A DNA stretch of 42,105 nt, taken from NCBI GenBank assembly GCA_013203115.1, contig JABMQW010000208.1:1-42105 (forward strand), written 5' to 3'. The position numbers and the translations under genes are program-made. Shown piece by piece: positions 25,638 through 33,549 of the stretch. The stretch comes from Fidelibacterota bacterium (GTDB lineage: Bacteria > Fidelibacterota > Marinisomatia > Marinisomatales > TCS56). The stretch's first letter is position 1. Every line of letters starts with the position of its first letter. The notes beneath the pieces are model-generated. The model saw nothing but the letters and a program-made list of their open reading frames with translations. It made no database searches and had not been told where the DNA came from.

Positions 25638-26939
25638 GTGAAAAAGGTTTACGTGGGGATGTCGGCCGATTTATTCCATTTCGGCCATTTAAATATAATT
25701 AACGAAGCAAAAAAACTGGGATATTTAATCGTCGGTGTATTAACAGATGAGGCGATTGCCAGTTATAAGCGACTGCCCCATGTTCCGTATAAACAGCGGA
25801 AGGTGATCGTTGAGAATATTCGTGGTGTGGATGAAGTTGTTCCTCAGGAATCCCTGGATTATGTTCCCAACCTACGGAAAATCAAGCCTGATTACGTAGT
25901 ACATGGCGACGATTGGAAAACAGGTGTTCAAAAAGAGACCAGACGGAGGGTTATTGACGCCTTAAATGAATGGGGTGGCAAACTGGTTGAGCCAACCTAC
26001 ACGGACGGAATTTCATCAACACAACTAATCAAAGCGGTGACTGAAAAGGGTACGACACCAAGCAAGCGTCAGAAAACATTGAGACGCTTATTAGATGTGA
26101 AACCAGTTGTACGAATTCTGGAAGCCCATAATGGAATTACCGGTCTGATTGTTGAAAAAACGAAAATATCGACTAATTTGGGGATACGCGAATTCGATGG
26201 TATCTGGTTAAGTAGCTTGACAGTATCGACTTCCAAAGGAAAACCAGATACAGAAGTGGTTGATTTTTCCTCCCGTTTTCAGACTATTGATGAAATTCTG
26301 GAAGTTACCACAAAACCGATAATCGTGGATGGTGACACAGGCGGAGACATTGAGCATTTCAGATTCCGGGTTCGTACCTTAGAGCGGATGGGCGTTTCAG
26401 CCATAATAATTGAAGATAAAATTGGCACAAAACGTAATTCTCTTTTTGGTACTGATGTGGTTCAAGAACAGGATACGATTCAGCACTTCGCCAAAAAAAT
26501 CTCGACCGGTAAAAACGCATTAGTCACCTCCGATTTCCTGATCATTGCCCGAATTGAAAGTTTGATCCTGAAACAGGGAATGAAAGACGCAATTAATCGC
26601 GCAAAAGCCTATATCGCCGCAGGTGCAGATGGAATTATGATCCACAGCAAAGAAAAGGATGGCAAGGAGATTGTTGAATTCTGCCAACAGTTCAGAACAT
26701 TTGAACCAGCACTACCACTAGTTGTTGTACCATCCACCTATGGTCATCTGACTGAAACAGAGCTGGCTGAGCTGGGTGTAAACATTGTCATTTACGGAAA
26801 TCACCTGATCCGGAGTGCCTATCCCTCAATGGTCCTGACCGCCGAAACAATCCTGAAAACCGGTCGCTGTAAAGAAGCATCAGATCAATATTGTATGCCA
26901 ATAAAAGAAATATTAACACTTATCCCTGAGGATTACTGA
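25638..26939 (+). CDS. TagD-like cytidylyltransferase fused to phosphoenolpyruvate mutase
   Basis: 433-aa bifunctional protein. Residues 1-135 form a glycerol-3-phosphate/choline-phosphate cytidylyltransferase-like domain with the HxGH motif ([10 protein letters not shown], 12-21) and [17 protein letters not shown]. Residues 160-430 form PEP mutase of the isocitrate-lyase superfamily: [17 protein letters not shown] (230-236) and the mutase signature [13 protein letters not shown] (259-271). PEP mutase makes the C-P bond, turning PEP into phosphonopyruvate. The attached domain probably activates the final phosphonate as a CMP-ester. Start is GTG with GGAG 8 bases upstream. The decarboxylase start overlaps the stop (TGATG). 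Confidence 0.94.
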   Translation: MKKVYVGMSADLFHFGHLNIINEAKKLGYLIVGVLTDEAIASYKRLPHVPYKQRKVIVENIRGVDEVVPQESLDYVPNLRKIKPDYVVHGDDWKTGVQKETRRRVIDALNEWGGKLVEPTYTDGISSTQLIKAVTEKGTTPSKRQKTLRRLLDVKPVVRILEAHNGITGLIVEKTKISTNLGIREFDGIWLSSLTVSTSKGKPDTEVVDFSSRFQTIDEILEVTTKPIIVDGDTGGDIEHFRFRVRTLERMGVSAIIIEDKIGTKRNSLFGTDVVQEQDTIQHFAKKISTGKNALVTSDFLIIARIESLILKQGMKDAINRAKAYIAAGADGIMIHSKEKDGKEIVEFCQQFRTFEPALPLVVVPSTYGHLTETELAELGVNIVIYGNHLIRSAYPSMVLTAETILKTGRCKEASDQYCMPIKEILTLIPEDY

Positions 26940-28072
26940 TGAGTATTTCACCAATTAATTTTTTTAATTTATTAACTAACGATGGCATCGATTTTTTTTC
27001 TGGAGTCCCGGATTCACTTCTAAAGGAATTCTGTTTATGCCTAGACGATAATGTAGCTCCCCAAAACCATGTGATTTCCGCGAATGAAGGGAATGCAATT
27101 GCCCTTGCAGCCGGGTATCATCTCGGAACCGGAAAATTACCCTTAGTGTACATGCAAAATTCCGGACTGGGAAATGCTGTTAATCCTTTAATATCGCTAT
27201 GCGATCCAGAGGTTTATTCGATCCCGATGCTGGTAGTAATTGGCTGGCGCGGGGAACCTGGAGTTGCTGATGAACCTCAGCATAAAAAACAGGGCCAGAT
27301 ACAGGAAAATCTATTAGCCGCTCTTGATCTACCATATATAACATTTTCTGCCACTGAAAATAATATCGAATCAAAAATCAATAAAGCCGTAACCAGCGCC
27401 ATGGCTGATAAACGGCCGTTTGTCATATTGGTGAAAAAAGGTACTTTCAGTAAATATGGAACATCGCTAAGCCAGAAAGAAACTGGTCTGATAAAACGGG
27501 AAAATGCATTGGAAATAATCCTGGAAAGTCTTCCGGATAATGCAATAATTGTTTCCACCACCGGTAAAACATCCCGAGAGATTTTTGAAATACGAGCTAT
27601 CCGAAACGAACCACATTATAAAGATTTTCTTACAGTTGGATCAATGGGACATTGTTCCTCAATCGCCCTTGGTATCGCTTTGTCTAAACCTGATCGGAAG
27701 GTTTTCTGCATCGATGGTGACGGCGCTTTAATCATGCATATGGGAAGTCTTGCAACGGCAGGCAAGCTGCAAGCCAAAAACTTATATCACCTTTTGATCA
27801 ATAATAAAGTACATGAATCGGTTGGAGGACAAAAAACTGCGGCTAACGGAATAAATTTACCCGCCCTGGTTAGATCAAATGGCTACAATTCTGTCCAATC
27901 ATGCAGTAAAAAGACTGATCTGAAAAAAAAGGTTGAACAATTTGTACTGGCAACTGGTCCGGCCTTCCTGGAATTGATTGTAGAGCCCGGTTCACGAAAC
28001 GACCTGGGTCGCCCTACCATCAAGCCTGTCGATAACAAACAGGAATTCATGAAATACATTTCCGGTGAGTAA
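26939..28072 (+). CDS. Phosphonopyruvate decarboxylase
   Basis: 377-aa thiamine-diphosphate enzyme that converts phosphonopyruvate to phosphonoacetaldehyde, pulling the unfavourable PEP mutase reaction forward. The N-terminal part has FSGVPDSLLKEF and the catalytic Glu region SANEGNAIALAAGYHLGTGK, followed by YMQNSGLGNAVNPL. The C-terminal TPP/Mg motif begins GDGALIMHMGSL and ends about 25 residues later in LLINNKVHESVGGQ. The length is normal for the family. It overlaps the PEP mutase by one base, so the two are co-translated. Confidence 0.95.
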   Translation: MSISPINFFNLLTNDGIDFFSGVPDSLLKEFCLCLDDNVAPQNHVISANEGNAIALAAGYHLGTGKLPLVYMQNSGLGNAVNPLISLCDPEVYSIPMLVVIGWRGEPGVADEPQHKKQGQIQENLLAALDLPYITFSATENNIESKINKAVTSAMADKRPFVILVKKGTFSKYGTSLSQKETGLIKRENALEIILESLPDNAIIVSTTGKTSREIFEIRAIRNEPHYKDFLTVGSMGHCSSIALGIALSKPDRKVFCIDGDGALIMHMGSLATAGKLQAKNLYHLLINNKVHESVGGQKTAANGINLPALVRSNGYNSVQSCSKKTDLKKKVEQFVLATGPAFLELIVEPGSRNDLGRPTIKPVDNKQEFMKYISGE

Positions 28073-28119
28073 AGATTCCCCCTATATACCTATCCCATTG
28101 CAGATAAATTGAATCAAAT

Positions 28120-29226
28120 ATGACAGCAAATTATTTTAATCCGGTTAAGATCATCGACAGTGAAAATTGGCTCGAGTCCTGGCAGACAATCCGTAGAAAG
28201 CTCAGTATCAATAAACCATTAGTGATCACATTCAAAGAAAACGTCAGGTGTTTAGAGCTGGAAAAAATCTGTAGCCCGGCCGGTATGTTCACTGCTGTGG
28301 TCAATAATCCCACCTTCACAAGTTGCCAGGAAGCAATCGATTTTAGTCACAGTGACAGCTTTGATTGTGTTATCGCATTTGGTGGAGGGTCGGTAATGGA
28401 TACTGCCAAAGCTGTGATTGCTGCCCAGAGATCGGGGATTTACAATCTATCGGATTTACTGAATTACCGTGATAAATACACTAAAAGACTTCCTTCGATA
28501 TTTATTCCAACGACCCACGGAACATCCAGCGAAGTGACCATGTGGGCAACAATCTGGCATCCGGCTGAAAAGAAAAAATATTCCCTGTCGCACCCGGATC
28601 TATACCCCGATTATGCAATTCTGGACGGCGCCCTCACTTTAAGCCTACCATTAGATATTTCACTTTCCACGACTTTGGATGCTATAAGTCATAGTTTTGA
28701 GGCAATATGGAATAAAAATTCAAATGATCAGTCAACAAAATATGCTATCCAAGCCATCAGTCAGATTATCGAGAATATTGAAGGATTAAAGAATGATCCG
28801 TCTGATGTTCAAATCCGCCGAAATTTACTCAAAGCCGCCAATAATGCCGGACGGGCCTTTTCAAATACTAAAACTGCTGCTGCTCACTCAATCAGTTATC
28901 CACTCACTTCATTTTTTGACATCCCCCATGGGATAGCCGCATCCATGCCAATGATACCTCTAATCGAGATCAACCAGAAAGCTATTACTAAAGAATTGGC
29001 GCAACTCAATGCCAGATTAAATCTTGGGAGTAATACAGAACTTCAGTCTCTGATAAAATCAATACCCGGCAGTATAATTAAATTTAATCTTAAGGATTGG
29101 GGTGTTGATCGGGATGACCTGCAGATGCTGGTGAAACATTCATTTACTAAAGGCCGAATGGATAATAATATTGTTGATCTTACCAAGGATGATGTTGTCT
29201 GGATTCTTAACGAAATATATTCCTGA
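28120..29226 (+). CDS. Iron-containing alcohol dehydrogenase, probable phosphonoacetaldehyde reductase
   Basis: 368-aa group III metal-dependent alcohol dehydrogenase. The nucleotide-binding GGGSVMDTAKAV, the IPTTHGTSSEVTMWATIW segment, and metal ligands in DAISHSFEAIW, AAHSISYPL and IPHG are visible. Located 47 bp after phosphonopyruvate decarboxylase, it most likely reduces phosphonoacetaldehyde to 2-hydroxyethylphosphonate, as PhpC/FomC-type enzymes do. No transaminase gene that would give 2-aminoethylphosphonate instead is in the window. The family is certain; the substrate comes from context. Confidence 0.88.
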   Translation: MTANYFNPVKIIDSENWLESWQTIRRKLSINKPLVITFKENVRCLELEKICSPAGMFTAVVNNPTFTSCQEAIDFSHSDSFDCVIAFGGGSVMDTAKAVIAAQRSGIYNLSDLLNYRDKYTKRLPSIFIPTTHGTSSEVTMWATIWHPAEKKKYSLSHPDLYPDYAILDGALTLSLPLDISLSTTLDAISHSFEAIWNKNSNDQSTKYAIQAISQIIENIEGLKNDPSDVQIRRNLLKAANNAGRAFSNTKTAAAHSISYPLTSFFDIPHGIAASMPMIPLIEINQKAITKELAQLNARLNLGSNTELQSLIKSIPGSIIKFNLKDWGVDRDDLQMLVKHSFTKGRMDNNIVDLTKDDVVWILNEIYS

Positions 29227-29275
29227 GCACCCGTGGTAATCTGGTAATGAGTCACATTGCAGGTTTCAATAGGTA

Positions 29276-30328
29276 ATGGTTTTGAAATATTTATTTTTTG
29301 TCACCAAATCCTATTCTTTCCCAATCCTGGAACCAGTACAAGATGCAGTAAACAAACTCGGCCGTGGATCGGTAGCCTGGTTTACTGCCAGCACAGCAAA
29401 AAATCATCCGCCACCGGGTCTACGGCTAACTTCATCAGAAGAGGTTTTAAATTATAACCCGGACGCAATCTTAGTACCGGGCAATATTGTCCCGCATTTC
29501 TGGCCAGGACTAAAAGTACAGATCTTTCATGGTATCGACGATGAGCCCAAAGGCTTCTACCGCATTACCGGTTTTTTTGACCTGTACTGCACTCCCGGTC
29601 CTGATATAACAACCAAGTTTAAGCAACTAGCACGGCGTAAAGGTCATTTTCTGGTTGAGGAAACCGGTTGGCCCAAGTTGGATCCAGTCGGTCCCATGGT
29701 CAATATTTCAGACACTGATAAAAGAAAATTGAAAAAAAAGTATGGTTTAGATCCCGATCAACCGGTTATTCTTTACGCCCCGACATTCCCACCCAAATAT
29801 ACCTCGGCACCGGACTTATTCCAGACAATCAAAGGCTTAAAGAATCGCTTCCAATGGCTGATAAAATTCCATCCCCTCATGAATAGGGATGTGCAGCAAC
29901 AGTATCAAAAATTACGCAATACTAACTTTATTATTTGTGAAGACTTAAATATTATTAATTATATGTCGGTAGCTGATTTGTTGATCACCGATACATCTTC
30001 GGTAGCGTATGAATTTTTAGCCTTTGATCGGCCCATTATTACCTACCGGGCAATTGCGCGACAAGACAAAGGAATTAATATAATTGCGGCGGAAGAATTA
30101 ATCGGCGCCATTGAACGTGCTATCGCTGAACCGCAGGAATTCTCTGAAAATAGAGCTAAATATCGTAATAAAATACATCCTTATGCGGATGGAAAGTCTT
30201 CGAATCGTATAATTAATTACATCGAAAATATCATCGAATCTGATTCGTATAAACAATTGAAACCTAAACCAAGAAATTGGATTCGAAAACGACAAATCAG
30301 AAAATTAATCGAAGCGAAGCGCAATTAA
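29276..30328 (+). CDS. CDP-glycerol glycerophosphotransferase-like protein
   Basis: 350-aa GT-B-fold member of the teichoic-acid glycerophosphotransferase family. Key family segments are VQIFHGIDDEPKGFY, VILYAPTFPPKY, WLIKFHPLMNRDV, and MSVADLLITDTSSVAYEFLA followed by FDRPIITYRA. It lacks the long N-terminal membrane-binding part of TagF and is nearer TagB in size, suggesting a single-addition or short-chain transferase. It follows the phosphonate genes by 49 bp and precedes a second family member by 8 bp, so it may use the CMP-activated phosphonate as donor. Confidence 0.87.
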   Translation: MVLKYLFFVTKSYSFPILEPVQDAVNKLGRGSVAWFTASTAKNHPPPGLRLTSSEEVLNYNPDAILVPGNIVPHFWPGLKVQIFHGIDDEPKGFYRITGFFDLYCTPGPDITTKFKQLARRKGHFLVEETGWPKLDPVGPMVNISDTDKRKLKKKYGLDPDQPVILYAPTFPPKYTSAPDLFQTIKGLKNRFQWLIKFHPLMNRDVQQQYQKLRNTNFIICEDLNIINYMSVADLLITDTSSVAYEFLAFDRPIITYRAIARQDKGINIIAAEELIGAIERAIAEPQEFSENRAKYRNKIHPYADGKSSNRIINYIENIIESDSYKQLKPKPRNWIRKRQIRKLIEAKRN

Positions 30329-30336
30329 GATAAGCG

Positions 30337-31449
30337 ATGAAAATTAAGATATTATTTAAAATGTTCTATTTATATCACAAAGCGGCCTATGATCCACTTT
30401 TAGAAGTATTTAAAAATGATCCGAAATTTGACGTAGCAATATCGTTGACTAATGAAGTAATACGATCCTTCGGTTTCCTGGATCGACAACAATCAGATAT
30501 CTATTTAAACCAGTTTCAAAAAGATGGTTATCGCGTAACCGATGAAAATGAACAGTTTGACATTGTAATTGTTCCGGATGTCGTGGATGAATCCAAATTC
30601 GGAAAAACTTTATTATGTCTGATCTATCATGGAATTACATTTACTAAAACGGTCACTTTTCGAGCACTGAATAAACATCGTGATCAGCGCTATATCATAT
30701 TTGCGGAAGGGAAATTTTCCGTAGCACAACTTCAGAAATCTGGTTGCCTGGGAAAATCTGAAATCCATAAAGTCGGTTATCCCAAGCTGGATCCCTATTT
30801 TAAAGAAGGACAGTTTGATCGAGAACAAATTATGATGTCGCTGGGATTGGACCCTGCTAAAAAAACGGTGGTATTTGCACCAACTTATAAACCCACCTGC
30901 CTATACGAAATAAAGGATGCGATTTTCGAAGCGACTAAAGAACATAATTTAATCATTAAACTCCATCATTATGCCTGGTCAGGGAAATATGCCCGCCATA
31001 GTCAACACCGTATTTTTGAGCGTCGCATACCAAAATATCCCCATGCTGTTCTTATTCCACAAGCAACCTATAATATTCTGCCACTGCTATATATCGCTGA
31101 CACATTGATTTCCGAAGCATCAGGAGCAATCACGGAATTTCTCGCAACCGGTAAATTCGGAATTATTTACGATTTGGACCACGAAAAATTAAGGCATTCG
31201 GATGGTGAACATTTGTTAACCAACGATAATCGCGAATTTTTAAGCGACTCCTTTGTCCATATCAGTCACCCCGATCAACTATCCGCCGGAATAAAACGGG
31301 CGCTTAATCCAACTCCCGATATGATTGCCGCTGCCAACAAAGAACGTAATTATTATTTTCATAAATTGGATGGTCACGCCTCGGAACGTACTAAACAGGA
31401 AATTGAACGACTTTTTGCCGAAGGTACCCATTTCAACCCGGTTGAATAA
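30337..31449 (+). CDS. CDP-glycerol glycerophosphotransferase-like protein (second tandem copy)
   Basis: 370 aa, the same superfamily as the preceding gene but well diverged. Seen are CLIYHGITFTKTVTF, a short-chain GYPKLDPYF, VVFAPTYKPTC, LIIKLHHYAW, and IADTLISEASGAITEFLATG. The acidic/hydroxyl motif ISEASGA replaces the usual ITDxSS. It starts 8 bp after its neighbour. Two different transferases in a row suggest a priming enzyme and an extending enzyme, or two acceptor positions. This is the last gene of the island; a weak A/T-only hairpin followed by six T lies at 31470-31496. Confidence 0.85.
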   Translation: MKIKILFKMFYLYHKAAYDPLLEVFKNDPKFDVAISLTNEVIRSFGFLDRQQSDIYLNQFQKDGYRVTDENEQFDIVIVPDVVDESKFGKTLLCLIYHGITFTKTVTFRALNKHRDQRYIIFAEGKFSVAQLQKSGCLGKSEIHKVGYPKLDPYFKEGQFDREQIMMSLGLDPAKKTVVFAPTYKPTCLYEIKDAIFEATKEHNLIIKLHHYAWSGKYARHSQHRIFERRIPKYPHAVLIPQATYNILPLLYIADTLISEASGAITEFLATGKFGIIYDLDHEKLRHSDGEHLLTNDNREFLSDSFVHISHPDQLSAGIKRALNPTPDMIAAANKERNYYFHKLDGHASERTKQEIERLFAEGTHFNPVE

Positions 31450-31742
31450 TCAATTAAATATGAAGATATAATAATCAGGAATTATTCCAATTTTTTCTCC
31501 TTTTACTCGCATACTATTAATATCGGACGATAAATTTTTATTGCAAAAGCATAGACATAATGCACAGATTGCTGAAATCTAAATTTATTGATTTACCAAA
31601 CCTGCTAAAATCCATGTTGAAGATGGTATGAAGCAGATTGTATCCAAACCAAAATTTCGAACAAAAACCCAGCCATGAATATCAAATTTTCCATTACTGA
31701 TAATGATTGTAGTAACCCCGTTTTCATAAAAGGAGTATCCCA

Positions 31743-33194
31743 ATGAGTATAGATCTGAAACTTGAAAATCTGGATGAATTATTCCCGGAAAATTTCACCC
31801 AGGAACAGGTTGCGAAAGCGAAAACCCTGTTTCTTAAGCAACTTGCGTTAACTGCCCATAAGTTCTATGGTGGTAAAATGCAGACTGCTCCCAAAGCCGG
31901 TGTATTCGGTTTTAACTGGTTTAACGTTTGGTACACGCCCGGTGTATCAAAAATTTCTACCACTATCAGAGATGATAATGACACCAGTTTCGATTTATCA
32001 AACCGTGGTAACCTGGTTGCGGTTGTGAGCGATTCCACCCGCGTATTGGGCGATGGTAATTGTACTCCTCCCGGTGGTTTGGGTGTAATGGAAGGTAAAG
32101 CATTTTTGATGAAATACCTCGGTGGCGTTGATGCAACCGCCCTGTGTATTGACAGCCGCAATGCCGCTGGTGAACATGATCCGGACGTGATCATTGATTT
32201 TGTTAAACGGCTCCAACCCAGTTTCGGCGCCATCAACCTGGAAGATATTTCGCAGCCCAATTGTTATAAAGTACTGGACACCCTACGGGAAGAATGCGAT
32301 ATACCGGTTTGGCATGATGATGCTCAAGGGACCGGTTCAGTAACAGTCGCCGGACTGATAAATGCTCTGAAAGTGGCTGGCAAGGAAATGGGCAATGTAC
32401 GCATCGTAATGCTGGGGGCTGGCGCTTCCAATACCACAATTGCCCGTCTGATGATCAAAGCCGGAGCCAATCCACAGAAAATGGTCCTGTTTGATTCAAA
32501 GGGATCGTTGAGCTCCAATCGCGAAGATCTCAAAGCTGATCCCCGTTTTTACCGCAAATGGGAGTTGTGCCAGGCCACCAACCCGGAAGCTTTCCCGGAT
32601 ATGGCAACGGCCTGCAAAGGAGCTGATGTTTTGATTGCCCTGTCCAAACCGGGACCGGACATCGTCAAACCGGAATGGATCAGCGTAATGGCTGAAAAAT
32701 CGATTGTTTTTACCTGTGCCAATCCGGTGCCGGAAATTTATCCTTATGCCGCTAAAGAAGCCGGTGCCTATATCGTCGCTACCGGTCGTGGAGATTTCCC
32801 TAATCAGGTAAATAATTCCCTGGGATTCCCAGCTATTCTGAAAGGCGCTTTAATAGTTCGGGCGCGCAAGATTACGGACGAAATGGCGATTACCGCCGCC
32901 CGGTCTCTGGCACGATTTGCAGAAGAAAAAGGACTCAGCCCCAATTACATCATTCCAACTATGGATGAAGCGGGTGTATTTCCTTATGAAGCTGCCGATG
33001 TGGCCATGCAGGCTATCAAAGACGGGGTTGCCCGAATTGAAATGACCCGCGATGAAGCTTATGCCATTGCCGAAAAAGATATCACCTATGCTCGTAGCAT
33101 GACCGACAATCTGATTGCCAATGATTTCATCAAGGAACCACCGGCTGACTTGATTGAAGCCGCTTTGAAATCAGCAATTGAAGACGTCAGTTAA
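31743..33194 (+). CDS. NAD(P)-dependent malic enzyme
   Basis: 483-aa enzyme that decarboxylates malate to pyruvate. The N-terminal malic domain ends with GAINLEDISQPNCYKVLD and IPVWHDDAQGTGSVT, which hold the catalytic Lys/Asp region and metal-binding Glu and Asp residues. The NAD-binding domain has IVMLGAGASNTTIARLM, then IALSKPGPDIV, FTCANPVPEIYP and the family end-motif ATGRGDFPNQVNNSLGFPAI. The start has AGGAG eight bases upstream. It is monocistronic with its own terminator downstream. The upstream 293-bp gap is AT-rich and probably carries the promoter, though no box was assigned. Confidence 0.95.
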   Translation: MSIDLKLENLDELFPENFTQEQVAKAKTLFLKQLALTAHKFYGGKMQTAPKAGVFGFNWFNVWYTPGVSKISTTIRDDNDTSFDLSNRGNLVAVVSDSTRVLGDGNCTPPGGLGVMEGKAFLMKYLGGVDATALCIDSRNAAGEHDPDVIIDFVKRLQPSFGAINLEDISQPNCYKVLDTLREECDIPVWHDDAQGTGSVTVAGLINALKVAGKEMGNVRIVMLGAGASNTTIARLMIKAGANPQKMVLFDSKGSLSSNREDLKADPRFYRKWELCQATNPEAFPDMATACKGADVLIALSKPGPDIVKPEWISVMAEKSIVFTCANPVPEIYPYAAKEAGAYIVATGRGDFPNQVNNSLGFPAILKGALIVRARKITDEMAITAARSLARFAEEKGLSPNYIIPTMDEAGVFPYEAADVAMQAIKDGVARIEMTRDEAYAIAEKDITYARSMTDNLIANDFIKEPPADLIEAALKSAIEDVS

Positions 33195-33218
33195 TTATTA
33201 AGTTTTTATATTGTAGTA

Positions 33219-33240
33219 GGGGCACAGCGTGCTGTGCCCC
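33219..33240. repeat. Perfect palindrome GGGGCACAGC/GCTGTGCCCC
   Basis: Two 10-base arms separated by GT (in practice 9 bp with a 4-base loop). It is 25 bp after the malic enzyme stop and lacks a T-run, so it is not itself the terminator. It closely resembles the element at 5379-5400. Confidence 0.75.
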
Positions 33241-33253
33241 ATCAATTTCATTA

Positions 33254-33281
33254 ACGGGGCTCAGCTAGCCCCGTTTTTTTT
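33254..33281 (+). terminator. Rho-independent terminator of the malic enzyme gene
   Basis: An 8-bp GC-rich stem, ACGGGGCT (33254-33261) and AGCCCCGT (33267-33274), with loop CAGCT, runs straight into eight T (33274-33281). Textbook plus-strand terminator 60 bp after the stop codon. Confidence 0.9.
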
Positions 33282-33445
33282 GTAGGAAGCCGAAATAGTG
33301 TCACCCTTTCAGGGTTGATCAAGCAATGCCGGCAGCTTGGGTTACAATTATTTCATCCCTTTGGGATTCAATTCACCACAGCACTTGAATACCCAGATAC
33401 TTTTTCCATTAATTCGGCGTCGGAACACTTTGCGCCCTTACTGCT

Positions 33446-33470
33446 GGTTACACTGCTCAGCGGTGTAACC
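33446..33470. repeat. Hairpin GGTTACAC-TGCTCAGCG-GTGTAACC
   Basis: Arms 33446-33453 and 33463-33470 are exact complements; the loop contains TGCTCAGC. No T-run follows. It resembles the next hairpin in spacing and loop content, which suggests a family of mobile or dispersed palindromes. Confidence 0.65.
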
Positions 33471-33483
33471 GATAGTGGATAAA

Positions 33484-33508
33484 CGTCACAACGCAGAGCA
33501 TTGTGACG
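33484..33508. repeat. Hairpin CGTCACAA-CGCAGAGCA-TTGTGACG
   Basis: Exact 8-base arms 33484-33491 and 33501-33508 with a 9-base loop. It lies 13 bp after the previous hairpin, about 40 bp from the end of the prolyl oligopeptidase gene. Confidence 0.65.
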
Positions 33509-33549
33509 AGGTAAAAGAGTGATGAACTGCTAGGGCGTCCGTTGTAAAA

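Larger units (their letters stand above)
33195..33549. other. 355-bp hairpin-rich intergenic stretch between convergent genes
   Basis: No coding potential seen. It holds, in order, a perfect palindrome (33219-33240), a rho-independent terminator (33254-33281), two short hairpins ACCCT-TTC-AGGGT (33303-33315) and ATCCC-TTT-GGGAT (33355-33367), and two larger hairpins (33446-33470 and 33484-33508). The two large hairpins differ in arms but share a GCTC/GAGC centre. The flanking genes end here from both sides, so these elements do not sit in a promoter. Confidence 0.75.

Noticed and set aside
25638-29226. 2-aminoethylphosphonate pathway
   Set aside because: No aminotransferase gene is present in the cluster; an alcohol dehydrogenase takes the place, so hydroxyethylphosphonate is the better prediction, although a transaminase elsewhere cannot be excluded.
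31865-32260. 131-codon minus-strand open frame
   Set aside because: Shadow of malic enzyme; no independent signal or ribosome binding site.
33195-33549. CRISPR array or insertion sequence
   Set aside because: The hairpins have different arm sequences and irregular spacing, there are no repeat-spacer units, no cas genes and no transposase.
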